Shown one piece after another: positions 24,470 through 33,257 of a stretch of 64,000 bases of DNA (the first letter of the stretch is position 1; every line of letters starts with the position of its first letter). The notes under the pieces are model-generated. The model had not been told where the DNA came from, searched no databases, and was given only the letters and a program-made list of their open reading frames with translations. Where the stretch lies: the NCBI RefSeq assembly GCF_023913755.1, contig NZ_JAMXBJ010000050.1:612328-676327 (forward strand), in the 5' to 3' direction. The position numbers and the translations under genes are program-made. The DNA is from Pseudarthrobacter cellobiosi (GTDB taxonomy: Bacteria; Actinomycetota; Actinomycetes; Actinomycetales; Micrococcaceae).

Positions 24470-25252
24470 CTATTCGGGCCGTTGCTCGCCGTTGGTGGGA
24501 ACCGGGGGCGTCCCGTGCAGCACCAGTTGCACCGCTTCGGCGGGATCGTCCACCACCTGGATGAGGTCCAGGTCCTTTGCGGAGACCATTCCCTCGGCCA
24601 CGAGGGTGCCCTTGATCCATTCGATCATCGGCCCCCAGAAGTCGACGCCGAGGAGCACGATCGGGAAGGAGGTCACCTTCCGGGTCTGGACCAGGACCAT
24701 GGCTTCAAAGAGTTCATCCAATGTCCCGAGGCCGCCGGGAAGAACGATGAATCCCTGGGCATATTTGACGAACATGGTCTTCCGGGCGAAGAAGTAGCGG
24801 AAGTTGATGCCGAGGTCCACCCACTGGTTCAGGCCCTGCTCGAAGGGCAATTCGATGCCCAGGCCGACGGACACGCCGTTGCCTTCCACGGTGCCGCGGT
24901 TGGCGGCCTCCATGGAGCCCGGACCGCCGCCGGTGATGACGGCCACGCCCGCGGCTGCCAGCTTCCGGCCTACTTCCATGCCCATTTCGTAGTACGGGCT
25001 GCCGGGCTTGGTGCGCGCCGAGCCGAAAACACTGACGGCGGGCCCCAGATCGGCAAGCGCGCCGAACCCCTCGACGAACTCGCTCTGGATCCGGAGGACA
25101 CGCCAAGGGTCTGAATGGACGAACTGTCCTGCGCCTTTGGTATCAAGCAAATGCTGGTCGGACATTTCCACAGCCGCCTGCTTGCGACGGAGTTCAAGGG
25201 GCCCCTTACGGCGCGGCTGGGAAGTTTTGGCCGGATCTGCGTTGATGCTCAT
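24470..25252 (-). CDS. LOG-family (TIGR00730) nucleotide phosphoribohydrolase-like protein
   Basis: The 260-residue Rossmann-fold protein carries both family signatures: GGGPGSMEAANRG (about 108-120) and PGGLGTLDE (about 172-180), where Arg and Glu form the active site. LOG enzymes cleave cytokinin-type nucleoside 5'-monophosphates, and bacterial members often act on AMP-like nucleotides. An ~45-residue charged N-terminal extension precedes the domain. The substrate here is unknown. Confidence 0.9.
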   Translation of the reverse strand: MSINADPAKTSQPRRKGPLELRRKQAAVEMSDQHLLDTKGAGQFVHSDPWRVLRIQSEFVEGFGALADLGPAVSVFGSARTKPGSPYYEMGMEVGRKLAAAGVAVITGGGPGSMEAANRGTVEGNGVSVGLGIELPFEQGLNQWVDLGINFRYFFARKTMFVKYAQGFIVLPGGLGTLDELFEAMVLVQTRKVTSFPIVLLGVDFWGPMIEWIKGTLVAEGMVSAKDLDLIQVVDDPAEAVQLVLHGTPPVPTNGEQRPE

Positions 25253-25369
25253 CCCCCAAGGCTAATGCCAACGCCAGCGTGCCTGTGGCAGGTATCTCTT
25301 GAATCACGATCCGCGCGAACTTAGCGTGATTCACCTCCTAACCAGCCAATGTTCGCTAGATTCTTCTTT

Positions 25370-26125
25370 ATGACTACTCATGTGCCCGGCGATGCGCTCG
25401 TCTCCCTGAATGGTGTGAATAAGCATTACGGTCAGTTGCACGTTTTGAAGGACATCAATCTCCACGTCCGTAAGGGCGAAGTGGTGGTGGTCATTGGCCC
25501 GTCAGGCTCAGGAAAGTCCACGTTGTGCCGTGCCATCAACCGTCTGGAAACCATCGAAGGTGGCACCATCAGCATTGATGGAAAGGTGTTGCCGGAGGAG
25601 GGGAAGGAACTGGCCCAGCTCCGCGCCGACGTCGGGATGGTCTTTCAGTCCTTCAACCTCTTCGCGCACAAGACCATCCTTGAGAACGTGACGCTTGGTC
25701 CCATCAAAGTCAAAGGCGTTGCCAAGGCCCAGGCCGACAAGGAAGCCATGGCATTGCTGGAGCGCGTGGGCGTGGGTCACCAGGCCCCCAAACTCCCGGC
25801 GCAGCTCTCCGGCGGCCAGCAGCAACGGGTGGCCATCGCCCGCGCCCTGGCGATGAAACCAAAGGTCATGCTCTTTGATGAGCCCACCTCTGCGCTGGAC
25901 CCCGAGATGATCAACGAGGTCCTCGACGTCATGATCCAGCTGGCCAAGGAAGGCATGACCATGGTTGTGGTCACGCACGAAATGGGCTTCGCCCGGAAAG
26001 CCGCCGACCGCGTGGTTTTCATGGCGGATGGCCAGATCGTGGAGGATGCCAAGCCGGAAGAATTCTTCACCAACCCGAAGAGTGACCGCGCGAAGGACTT
26101 CCTGTCCAAGCTGCTCACCCACTGA
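25370..26125 (+). CDS. gluA: glutamate-type ABC transporter ATPase
   Basis: A 251-residue ATPase with Walker A GPSGSGKST, Q-loop FQSFNLF, signature LSGGQQQR, Walker B VMLFDEPTSALD and the H-loop THEMGF. It belongs to the polar amino acid class (GluA/GlnQ). ATG 25370 is set by a TAGATT box at 25357-25362, exactly 7 nt away, so the mRNA is leaderless; the in-frame ATG at 25349 lies upstream of that promoter. First gene of gluABCD. Confidence 0.93.
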   Translation: MTTHVPGDALVSLNGVNKHYGQLHVLKDINLHVRKGEVVVVIGPSGSGKSTLCRAINRLETIEGGTISIDGKVLPEEGKELAQLRADVGMVFQSFNLFAHKTILENVTLGPIKVKGVAKAQADKEAMALLERVGVGHQAPKLPAQLSGGQQQRVAIARALAMKPKVMLFDEPTSALDPEMINEVLDVMIQLAKEGMTMVVVTHEMGFARKAADRVVFMADGQIVEDAKPEEFFTNPKSDRAKDFLSKLLTH

Positions 26126-26198
26126 TTTTCCATCAACGAACACACACTCCAGTTCGCACCCAGGCCGTGACCCACGGCCGATCAATGAAAGGAATGTC

Positions 26199-27086
26199 AT
26201 GAAGGCATTTATGACCCGCCGGAAGTCGTTCTTCGTGGCGGCTACTGCTGCCCTGGCGTTGTCCCTGAGCGCATGTGGCGGCACCACCCCCGGCACCACC
26301 AGCGATCCCACTGTTGCCGACAAGCCGACGTTTGCCGCCGGCACCACCATGGCCAAGCTGTCCGCCGCAGGCACCATCAAGATCGGCACCAAGTACGATC
26401 AGCCGCTCTTCGGCCAGGTGGGCCTGGACGGCAAGCCGGTGGGCTTCGACGTCGAGATGGGCAAGCTGATCGCAGCCAAGCTGGGCATCGCTGCGGACAA
26501 GATCGAATGGTCAGAGACTGTCTCAGCCAACCGCGAACCCTTCATCGAGCAGGGCAAGGTGGACCTTGTTATTGCCACGTACACCATCAATGACAAGCGC
26601 AAGCAGGTTGTCAGCTTCGCGGGCCCGTACTACGAGGCCGGCCAGGCGCTGATGGTGAACAAGGACAACACGTCCATCACCAAGCCTGAGGACGTCGCAG
26701 GCAAGAAGGTCTGCTCCGTGACCGGTTCCACCCCTGCCGCGACGATCGTGGACAAGTACAAGGCCGAGCTCGTACCGGCAGCCACTTACTCCGCTTGCCT
26801 TGAGCCGCTGCGCAACAAGCAGGTCGAAGCGATCACCACGGACAACGTGATCCTGGCCGGCTTTGTGGACAAGGAACCGGATGCCTTCAAACTGGCGTCG
26901 GATCAAACCTTCACCAAAGAGCCGTACGGCATTGGCCTGAAGAAGGACGACACCGAGTTCCGCAACTGGATCAATGACCAGCTGGAGGCGTTTGGCAAGG
27001 ACGGGTCCTACAAGAAGGCCTGGGAAGCAACGGCGGGTGCGGTCATCAAGACCGCCCCTGAACTTCCCGCCATCAACCGCTACTAG
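26199..27086 (+). CDS. gluB: glutamate-type ABC transporter substrate-binding lipoprotein
   Basis: The 295-residue protein has a signal peptide ending in the lipobox LSAC (C26) and a family-3 amino-acid-binding fold, with KIGTKYDQPLFG, GFDVEMGKLIAAKLG and VDLVIATYTINDKRK. It delivers glutamate, or a related acidic amino acid or glutamine, to GluCD. ATG 26199 has AAAGGA upstream. A terminator hairpin lies between it and gluC. Confidence 0.92.
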   Translation: MKAFMTRRKSFFVAATAALALSLSACGGTTPGTTSDPTVADKPTFAAGTTMAKLSAAGTIKIGTKYDQPLFGQVGLDGKPVGFDVEMGKLIAAKLGIAADKIEWSETVSANREPFIEQGKVDLVIATYTINDKRKQVVSFAGPYYEAGQALMVNKDNTSITKPEDVAGKKVCSVTGSTPAATIVDKYKAELVPAATYSACLEPLRNKQVEAITTDNVILAGFVDKEPDAFKLASDQTFTKEPYGIGLKKDDTEFRNWINDQLEAFGKDGSYKKAWEATAGAVIKTAPELPAINRY

Positions 27087-27094
27087 GTAGCAAC

Positions 27095-27149
27095 GGCGGC
27101 TTCCGGGGAATTCGTTGAACGCGTTCCCCGGAAGCCGCCAGCCTGCTTT
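27095..27149 (+). terminator. internal terminator/attenuator between gluB and gluC
   Basis: A perfect 16-bp stem (27095-27110 with 27124-27139), 13-nt loop and a CTTTTT run at 27144-27149. It lies inside the gluABCD operon, so partial termination would leave more mRNA for the ATPase and binding protein than for the permeases. Confidence 0.8.
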
Positions 27150-27181
27150 TTGACCCCCTACGCCCAGAGCCGAAGGATCCT

Positions 27182-27832
27182 ATGGAAGTCATCATTGAAA
27201 ACCTCCCCCTTTATTGGGAAGGCCTTCTCCGCACCCTTTTCCTGTCCGTCGTCTCCGGGATCATCGCCCTTATCCTCGGAACACTCCTGGCGGCAGCCCG
27301 CGTTTCCCCCGTTGCGGCCCTCCGGGGATTCAGCACCGTCTACGTGGAAATCCTCCGGAACACCCCACTGACCATTGCTTTCTTCTTCGCGGCGATCGTC
27401 CTGCCCCGCCTCGGCGTGACCTTCCAGCAGTTCGAGGTCGCAGCGATCATCGCCCTCAGCGCCTATACAGCGGCCTTCATCGCTGAAGCCGTCCGCTCAG
27501 GCGTTAACAGCGTCCCGCTCGGCCAGGCTGAGGCCGCGCGCAGCATCGGCATGAACTTCGGCCAGGTCCTGAATCTCATCATCCTGCCGCAGGCGCTGCG
27601 GACCGTGATCCCGCCGCTGATCAACATCCTGATTGCCCTCGTCAAGAACTCGTCCGTCGCCGGCGCGTTCTTTGTCCTGGAACTGTTCGGCTACGGCCGC
27701 CAAATGGCCAACGCCAACGGTGACCAGGTCATGGCAGTACTGCTCGGCGTAGCGTTCTTCTATCTGCTCCTCACCATTCCGCTGGGCATCCTTGCCAGCA
27801 CGGTGGAACGAAAGGTGGCGATTGCCCGATGA
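27182..27832 (+). CDS. gluC: glutamate-type ABC transporter permease
   Basis: A 216-residue permease of the polar amino acid family with about five helices and the docking loop GQAEAARSIGMNFGQVLNLIILPQALR. EILRNTPLTIAFFF is the usual amino-terminal motif. It overlaps gluD by 4 nt (ATGA). Confidence 0.92.
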   Translation: MEVIIENLPLYWEGLLRTLFLSVVSGIIALILGTLLAAARVSPVAALRGFSTVYVEILRNTPLTIAFFFAAIVLPRLGVTFQQFEVAAIIALSAYTAAFIAEAVRSGVNSVPLGQAEAARSIGMNFGQVLNLIILPQALRTVIPPLINILIALVKNSSVAGAFFVLELFGYGRQMANANGDQVMAVLLGVAFFYLLLTIPLGILASTVERKVAIAR

Positions 27833-28686
27833 CTTCAGTCCTCTACGACGTTCCCGGCCCCAAAGCGCGCCGGGTCTCGCTGATTGGTTCCGTGGTTGGA
27901 ACCGTGCTGATCCTGGGACTTCTGGCATGGATTGGCATGACTCTCGCCCAGCAGGGCATTTTTGAAGGTCGCCGCTGGGCGATCTTCACCCGGGGCGATG
28001 TCTGGACGCTGCTCGCCAATGGCCTCGGCGCAACGCTCAGCGCCGCCGCCCTCGCGGCAGTGATCGCGTTCCCCCTTGGCCTGATGTTCTGCCTGCTGCG
28101 CATCTCGCTGGTCGCCTGGATCCGGATTCCCGCCCGCGTGGTCCTGGAGTTCCTGCGCGGCATGCCGGTTGTGCTGATGATGCTCTTCGTCCTGCTGGTG
28201 TTCGGGACGAGTTCCTTCGTCGCAGTGGTGGCCGGGCTGGTCCTGTACAACACCGCTATTTTCGCGGAGATCATCCGGGCGGGCATCCAATCACTGCCGA
28301 AGGGACAGCGGGAGGCGGGCCTGACCATCGGCCTGACCAGTTTCCAGTCCCGGATGCTCATCGAGCTGCCGCAGGCTGTCCGCCGTATGATGCCGTCGCT
28401 GGTTGCCCAACTCGTGGTGCTCCTGAAGGACACCTCCCTGGGCTACATCGTGGCGTACGGCGAACTTCTGCGTGCAGTGCAGGTCATGGCGGACTTCCTC
28501 GGGAACGCGTTCCTGTTCCCCATCTTCTTTGTGGCTGCCGCCATCTACATTGTGATCAACATCTGCGTTTCCCGGCTCGCAATCTGGATCGAGCGCCGGG
28601 GTTCCAAGAAGGCAGCCGGTGGAGTTGCTCCGGCGCCAACCGCAGTGGTCGCACCGGAACTGCCGGACTTGCCGGAACGCAAATAG
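27829..28686 (+). CDS. gluD: glutamate-type ABC transporter permease
   Basis: The 285-residue partner permease has an extra N-terminal helix, EFLRGMPVVLMMLFVLLVF, and the docking loop GQREAGLTIGLTSFQSRMLIELPQAVRRM. Its last ~40 residues are a Lys/Ala/Pro-rich cytoplasmic tail. The pair GluC/GluD forms the membrane channel. It is followed by a strong terminator. Confidence 0.92.
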   Translation: MTSVLYDVPGPKARRVSLIGSVVGTVLILGLLAWIGMTLAQQGIFEGRRWAIFTRGDVWTLLANGLGATLSAAALAAVIAFPLGLMFCLLRISLVAWIRIPARVVLEFLRGMPVVLMMLFVLLVFGTSSFVAVVAGLVLYNTAIFAEIIRAGIQSLPKGQREAGLTIGLTSFQSRMLIELPQAVRRMMPSLVAQLVVLLKDTSLGYIVAYGELLRAVQVMADFLGNAFLFPIFFVAAAIYIVINICVSRLAIWIERRGSKKAAGGVAPAPTAVVAPELPDLPERK

Positions 28687-28702
28687 CAGCACGCGCGCAC
28701 AC

Positions 28703-28745
28703 GCAAAAGGTCCGGAACCCTTCAGGGGGTCCGGACCTTTTGTGT
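28703..28745. terminator. bidirectional terminator between gluD and dapE
   Basis: CAAAAGGTCCGGA (28704-28716) pairs with TCCGGACCTTTTG (28730-28742); the loop is 13 nt. The A-run and T-run on the two sides make it usable in both directions for two convergent genes. Confidence 0.88.
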
Positions 28746-28781
28746 GGAGCCTGTTGTTGGCTCTTTTACCTTTCGCCGCGG

Positions 28782-29918
28782 CTACGTGGCGAGCCAGCTA
28801 CTAAGTGCCCGCAGGCATTCCCGGATGGCGTCGGCGTCGACGTGCTCGTTGTCCTTGTGGGCCAGCAGCGGATCGCCGGGGCCGAAGTTCACTGCCGGGA
28901 TCCCCAGTTCGCTGAAACGCGCGACGTCGGTCCAGCCGTATTTCGGTTTCGGCTCGGCTCCGACGGCGGCCACGAAGGACGCGGCGGCCGGGTGGTTCAG
29001 TCCCGGGCGCGCACCGGCGGCGGCGTCCGTGCGGACCACAGCGAAGCCCGCCAACAGTTCGCGCACATGCGCCTCCGCCTGGTCCGGCGTCTTGTCGGGG
29101 GCGAAGCGGTAGTTGATTTCGACGACGCAGCGGTCGGGGATGACGTTGCCGGCCGTGCCGCCATTGATCTTCACGGCGTTGAGGCTCTCGCGGTAGTCGA
29201 GGCCGTCCACGTTGATGGTCCGCGGCTCGTAGGCTGCCAGCCGGGCCAGGATGGGTGCCGCTGCGTGGATGGCGTTGCTGCCCATCCACGCACGGGCAGA
29301 GTGTGCTGCCTCGCCCACCGTCGTGGCCTCAAAGCGGCTCGTGCCGTTGCAGCCACCCTCGACGGTGCCATGGGTCGGCTCCAGGAGGATGGCAAAATCG
29401 CCGCCCAGGAGGCTGCCGTGGTTGCGGACCAGGCGGCCCAGTCCGCTCTTGACCGCTTCCACTTCCTCGTGGTCGTAGAACACGAAGGTGACGTCCCGCT
29501 GGGGCGCCGCGCCGCCGTCGAACATTGTGGCCGCCAGCGCGAGCTGCACGGCGACGCCGCCCTTCATGTCCGTGGCTCCTCGTCCGTAGAGCACGCCCTC
29601 CCCCGGGATGCCTGAATCCCAGGTAGACGGTACGGTACCGCGCGCGCCTTCAGCAACCGGCAACGGCACGGTGTCCAGATGTCCAGCGAGGATAACGCGT
29701 TCCGCCCTGCCGAGTTCCGTGCGCGCGATGATGGCGTCACCGTCGCGGACTACCTGGAGTTCCGGGATGGCCCGCAGCGCCACTTCGACGGCGTCAGCCA
29801 GTTCCGTCTCATTCCCGGAGACACTGTTGATGTCCATCAGGGCGGCCGTCAGCACGGACACGTCCTGGCGGAGGTCCAAAGGAACGGTGGTCGGTTCAGG
29901 CGCGGTCTCGGCAGTCAC
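28782..29918 (-). CDS. dapE: succinyl-diaminopimelate desuccinylase DapE
   Basis: DapE hydrolyses N-succinyl-LL-diaminopimelate in the lysine and meso-DAP pathway. The 378-residue M20 peptidase-fold protein has AGHLDTVPL, GRGATDMKGG and FYDHEEVEA, the zinc ligand and base motifs in the right order. A dimerisation domain lies at about 175-290. GTG 29918 has TAGACT (29930-29925) 6 nt upstream, so the mRNA is leaderless. It is divergent from dapD and shares the 50-bp gap. Confidence 0.93.
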   Translation of the reverse strand: MTAETAPEPTTVPLDLRQDVSVLTAALMDINSVSGNETELADAVEVALRAIPELQVVRDGDAIIARTELGRAERVILAGHLDTVPLPVAEGARGTVPSTWDSGIPGEGVLYGRGATDMKGGVAVQLALAATMFDGGAAPQRDVTFVFYDHEEVEAVKSGLGRLVRNHGSLLGGDFAILLEPTHGTVEGGCNGTSRFEATTVGEAAHSARAWMGSNAIHAAAPILARLAAYEPRTINVDGLDYRESLNAVKINGGTAGNVIPDRCVVEINYRFAPDKTPDQAEAHVRELLAGFAVVRTDAAAGARPGLNHPAAASFVAAVGAEPKPKYGWTDVARFSELGIPAVNFGPGDPLLAHKDNEHVDADAIRECLRALSSWLAT

Positions 29919-29968
29919 GTTGCCAGTCTAGTTCGAACCCGATGCCCGCCTCTCGCTAGACTGGGGGC
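29919..29968. promoter_or_regulatory. divergent leaderless dapE/dapD promoter region
   Basis: The 50-bp gap carries two TAGACT boxes: on the minus strand at 29930-29925 for dapE and on the plus strand at 29957-29962 for dapD, each 6 nt from its start codon. The two -10 boxes sit within about 30 bp, so the -35 regions must overlap and the two genes are likely co-regulated. Confidence 0.8.
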
Positions 29969-31009
29969 ATGACTGAGACCGCTACCTCCGCCGCGCCCAA
30001 CGACCAGAACGCAACTTCCGAAGCCCGCTCCGCCTACGGCTTCGGGCTGGCAACCATCGCCAGTGCCACGGGCAAGGAAAATGCCCAGGCCACCGTCCTG
30101 GACGTCTGGTTCCCCACGCCCGCGCTTGGCGTTGCGGCACAGAACCTTCGCGCTGTGGAGAATGCGGACGAAACCCTGGTCCAGCTCGCCGCCAGCGGTA
30201 CCGACGCGGACCGCGGGACCGAGCAGAAGGTGGTCTTCGTCCAGATCAACCTTGACGAAGCTCCGGCCGACACTGCCGACGCATACCTCCGGCTGCACCT
30301 GCTCTCCCACCGGCTGGTCCGGCCCAACACGATCAACTTGGACGGCATCTTCGGCAAGCTCCCCAACGTGGTGTGGACCAACTTCGGCCCCGCCGCGGTG
30401 GAAGGCTTCGAACTGACCCGCGCCAAGCTTCGCCGCCGTGGTGCCGTCACCGTCTACGGCGTGGACAAGTTCCCCCGCATGGCGGACTACGTGGTGCCCG
30501 CCGGCGTCCGGATCGCCGACGCCGACCGCGTCCGCCTCGGTGCCCACCTCGCCGAAGGCACCACTGTGATGCACGAAGGCTTTGTGAACTTCAACGCCGG
30601 CACCCTGGGCGCCTCCATGGTGGAAGGCCGCATCTCGGCCGGCGTCGTCGCCGGCGACGGCAGTGACGTGGGAGGCGGCGCGTCGATCATGGGCACCCTC
30701 TCCGGGGGCGGCAAGGAAAAGATCGTCATCGGTGAGCGCGTCCTGCTCGGCGCCAACTCCGGCGTCGGCATCAGCGTCGGCGATGACTCCGTGGTGGAGG
30801 CAGGCCTCTACGTCACCGCTGGAACCCGTGTGCTCGTTCCCGGGCCCAAGGACGAGGATGGCGAGGACACAGCCAAGATCGTGAAGGCAGCCGAGCTGTC
30901 CGGCGTCCCCAACCTGCTGTTCCGGCGCAACTCCACCACCGGCGCCGTCGAGGTGTTGCCGCGCAAGGGCCAGACGGTGGAACTCAACGACGCCCTCCAC
31001 GCCAACTGA
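29969..31009 (+). CDS. dapD: tetrahydrodipicolinate N-succinyltransferase DapD
   Basis: DapD adds succinyl from succinyl-CoA to tetrahydrodipicolinate. The 346-residue actinobacterial-type protein has left-handed beta-helix repeats from about 195 to 290 (VRIADADRVRLGAHLAEGTTV, GTLGASMVEGRIS, DVGGGASIMGTLSGG) and an N-terminal domain with AYGFGLATI. ATG 29969 follows a TAGACT box by 6 nt. Its pathway partners dapE and dapC are both within 8 kb. Confidence 0.94.
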   Translation: MTETATSAAPNDQNATSEARSAYGFGLATIASATGKENAQATVLDVWFPTPALGVAAQNLRAVENADETLVQLAASGTDADRGTEQKVVFVQINLDEAPADTADAYLRLHLLSHRLVRPNTINLDGIFGKLPNVVWTNFGPAAVEGFELTRAKLRRRGAVTVYGVDKFPRMADYVVPAGVRIADADRVRLGAHLAEGTTVMHEGFVNFNAGTLGASMVEGRISAGVVAGDGSDVGGGASIMGTLSGGGKEKIVIGERVLLGANSGVGISVGDDSVVEAGLYVTAGTRVLVPGPKDEDGEDTAKIVKAAELSGVPNLLFRRNSTTGAVEVLPRKGQTVELNDALHAN

Positions 31010-31016
31010 CCCGTCG

Positions 31017-31874
31017 GTGGCACGTGGACGCAGTTTCGTTCGCCCCACCGTGCTGCTGCTTACCCTGGCGCTGGCGGGCGCCGGTATCTACACAGCGGTC
31101 TCCTTCCTGCAGCGCTCCGAAACCCTGGTCTCGGAGCGCTGCACGGCCGACGTCGGGGCCCAGAGCGCTGAGCTTGCAACGGACCAGGCGGTTAATGCCT
31201 CACTGATTACGGCGGTGGCGGTGCAGCGTGGGCTGCCTCCCCGGGCAGCCAGCATCGCCCTTGCCACCGCCATGCAGGAATCCAAGCTCCGCAACATCGC
31301 CCATGGCGACCAGGCCGGACCTGACTCCCGCGGACTCTTCCAGCAACGGCCCACGCAGGGGTGGGGATCCGAGACCCAGGTCATGGACCCGTACTACGCT
31401 GCCAATGCTTTCTACGATGCCCTCGTAAAAATTCCAGGCTACGAGTCCCTGGAAATCACTGACGCCGCCCAGCGTGTCCAGCGCTCGGCCTACCCCCTCG
31501 CCTACGCCCAACACGAAGATATGGGCCGGTCCTTCGCGTCCGGCCTGACCGGCCAGACGCCCGCCTCCGTGCTGTGCACTTTGCGTGCCCCGCAGGAACC
31601 GGGCATCCCCGCCGCCGTCGAGTCCGAGCTAGCCCAGGCGTACGGGCCGCTCGCCATCACCACTGAAAATGAATCGCTCGTGGTGGCAGCTGACGGCACC
31701 CAGGCCTGGTCCGTGGCGCAGTGGGCAGTTGCCAACGCCAAGGGCATGGCGGTGACGCGCGTGGATGTGGCCGGCCGGAGCTGGGACCGGGAGGTTCAGG
31801 GCGGCTGGCGGGAATCCGACGCGCCCGTTGGCCAGGTCCGCATTACGGTGGCACCGGCCGGCACCGGCAGCTGA
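31017..31874 (+). CDS. secreted/anchored lysozyme-like protein, function uncertain
   Basis: A 285-residue protein with an N-terminal membrane anchor (about 9-30). The segment ATAMQESKLRNIAHGD plus DSRGLFQQRPTQGWG (residues ~84-117) resembles the catalytic Glu and Gln-rich loop of lysozyme-like transglycosylases, with E88 as the candidate catalyst. The remaining ~150 residues are not recognised. Some databases label such proteins as heavy-metal transporters without support in the sequence. GTG 31017 is 7 bp after dapD, so it is co-transcribed with a DAP gene, which fits a peptidoglycan role. Confidence 0.6.
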   Translation: MARGRSFVRPTVLLLTLALAGAGIYTAVSFLQRSETLVSERCTADVGAQSAELATDQAVNASLITAVAVQRGLPPRAASIALATAMQESKLRNIAHGDQAGPDSRGLFQQRPTQGWGSETQVMDPYYAANAFYDALVKIPGYESLEITDAAQRVQRSAYPLAYAQHEDMGRSFASGLTGQTPASVLCTLRAPQEPGIPAAVESELAQAYGPLAITTENESLVVAADGTQAWSVAQWAVANAKGMAVTRVDVAGRSWDREVQGGWRESDAPVGQVRITVAPAGTGS

Positions 31875-31911
31875 CGGCCCGGTACTGATGCCCGGATGCT
31901 GACCGCGCCGC

Positions 31912-32523
31912 TCAGACCAGGATGTCCACCACGGGCTGGACGTAGCTGCGGAAGAGCTCCGGCGCGGACATGAGGTTATGGCTCATGATGATCTTGTCCG
32001 GCTCCAAATACCACGCCCGCTGTTCGTTCAGAGGCAGTTCGATGATGGTCAGGGTGAAGTCCCGTGCCCCCCGGCCGACCTCCAGCAGGCGGTCATCCAC
32101 CATGTCGCCCAACAGCTGGTCCGAACCGCTGGCCACCCGTTCTGCTTCCAGCCGGACGTACTCACTGCGGCGCTCCCGTGCCCAGGTCAGGGCGGACCCG
32201 AAATGCGCCTGCAGGACGCGCTGGAGGGCCGGGGAATTTCCGAATTCCCCAAAATCCGGCGGGGACAGCTCCGGTGACGTCTGAGGGTGCGCCTTCAGCA
32301 GCTGCTCCCACCAGGCTTCCCATTCGGTCTTGAGTGCGCTCAGCCCGCCGACGTCGGAGGTGAGATGCGAGTGGTCGGCATGGCGGATCTTCGGCGCGGC
32401 ATGCGACAACGCGGGGTGGCCGGCGCCGTCGAGTCCTGCCGCATCACGGACAAAGAGCGCGATCATCAGAGGCCCGGACGTATCCGTAGTAACCTGCCAG
32501 CCGGAACCACCTGTGTGATGCAT
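31912..32523 (-). CDS. hypothetical protein
   Basis: A 203-residue protein without a signal or clear membrane helix. It has a Trp-rich segment (EWEAWWEQLL, about 68-77), a His-rich patch HADHSHL and an acidic C-terminal third. I do not recognise the family. AGGAGG lies 8 nt before ATG 32523, so it is a genuine translated gene. It is convergent with the lysozyme-like gene and head to tail with the TetR gene. Confidence 0.65.
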   Translation of the reverse strand: MHHTGGSGWQVTTDTSGPLMIALFVRDAAGLDGAGHPALSHAAPKIRHADHSHLTSDVGGLSALKTEWEAWWEQLLKAHPQTSPELSPPDFGEFGNSPALQRVLQAHFGSALTWARERRSEYVRLEAERVASGSDQLLGDMVDDRLLEVGRGARDFTLTIIELPLNEQRAWYLEPDKIIMSHNLMSAPELFRSYVQPVVDILV

Positions 32524-32617
32524 CCCTACTCCTCCTGTGGCCTGCCTGTACCGGCCTGACCCGCCGGTTCCGCTCCCCCGGCTCCCAGTCTATTCCCGAT
32601 GCCACCGGACGGTAATG

Positions 32618-33235
32618 TCAGGCGGCCAGGCTCTTCAGGTGCCGGTCCAGGACGTCATGGCACATCTGTGCCGTCATCCAGGCGGGCTGCAGGAGGGCGT
32701 GCATGCACAGCCCGTCCAGCGTAGCCAGCAGCCTCTCCGCCTCGACCGCCAGAGACTGCTGCCCGTCGCCGTCGTCCGGTACCAGGGCGGTGATGACCTG
32801 CCCGACGACGGCGGCCACCTCCCGGTGGCTCCGATCGGCCTCGGCCGCGAGGAAGGGGCGGATCCTGGCCGCGTTCTTGAAGGCCATCCACACACAGGCG
32901 TCCACGGCCCGTTCCTCGTCTAGCGGCAGAAATTCACTCAACAGGGTTAAAACCGCCTCGCGATGCGGGCCGGTCCCGGGTTTACTGGCGGCCATAGCCC
33001 GCAACGCCGCGGTGAGCCGGCCCGTGATCCGGTCCACAACGGCAGCAAAGGAATGGCTGAGCAGTTCTTCACTGCCGGCGAAGTAGTGCCGGACGGAGCC
33101 CACGGCGAGGCCTGCTTCGTCCGCCACCTCCCGCAGTGACGCCCGCTCGAGGCCGTCGACGGCGATGATCCTGAAGACCGCTTCAACGATCTCTGCACGC
33201 CGGGCTTCGGCATCAACAATTTTGGGCACCCCCAT
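32618..33235 (-). CDS. TetR-family transcriptional regulator
   Basis: A 205-residue regulator with the TetR helix-turn-helix at about residues 14-60 (EIVEAVFRIIAVDGLERASLREVADEAGLAVGSVRHYF, in part) and a variable ligand domain. It is divergent from galE, whose start is only 58 bp away. A palindrome at 33238-33257 touches its start codon, so it most likely represses itself and may affect galE. The ligand is unknown. Confidence 0.88.
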   Translation of the reverse strand: MGVPKIVDAEARRAEIVEAVFRIIAVDGLERASLREVADEAGLAVGSVRHYFAGSEELLSHSFAAVVDRITGRLTAALRAMAASKPGTGPHREAVLTLLSEFLPLDEERAVDACVWMAFKNAARIRPFLAAEADRSHREVAAVVGQVITALVPDDGDGQQSLAVEAERLLATLDGLCMHALLQPAWMTAQMCHDVLDRHLKSLAA

Positions 33236-33237
33236 TA

Positions 33238-33257
33238 TTTAGCACACCCGTGCTTAA
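33238..33257. promoter_or_regulatory. TetR-type operator next to the TetR start
   Basis: TTTAGCACACCCGTGCTTAA is an imperfect palindrome (8-bp arms, one mismatch, 4-nt centre) beginning 3 bp upstream of the TetR ATG and about 25 bp before the galE -10 box. Size and position fit autoregulation by the adjacent regulator. Confidence 0.6.

Noticed and set aside
29925..29945. GTTCGAACCC resembling a tRNA T-arm
   Set aside because: No acceptor or anticodon arm can be drawn around it, and it lies between two facing promoters.
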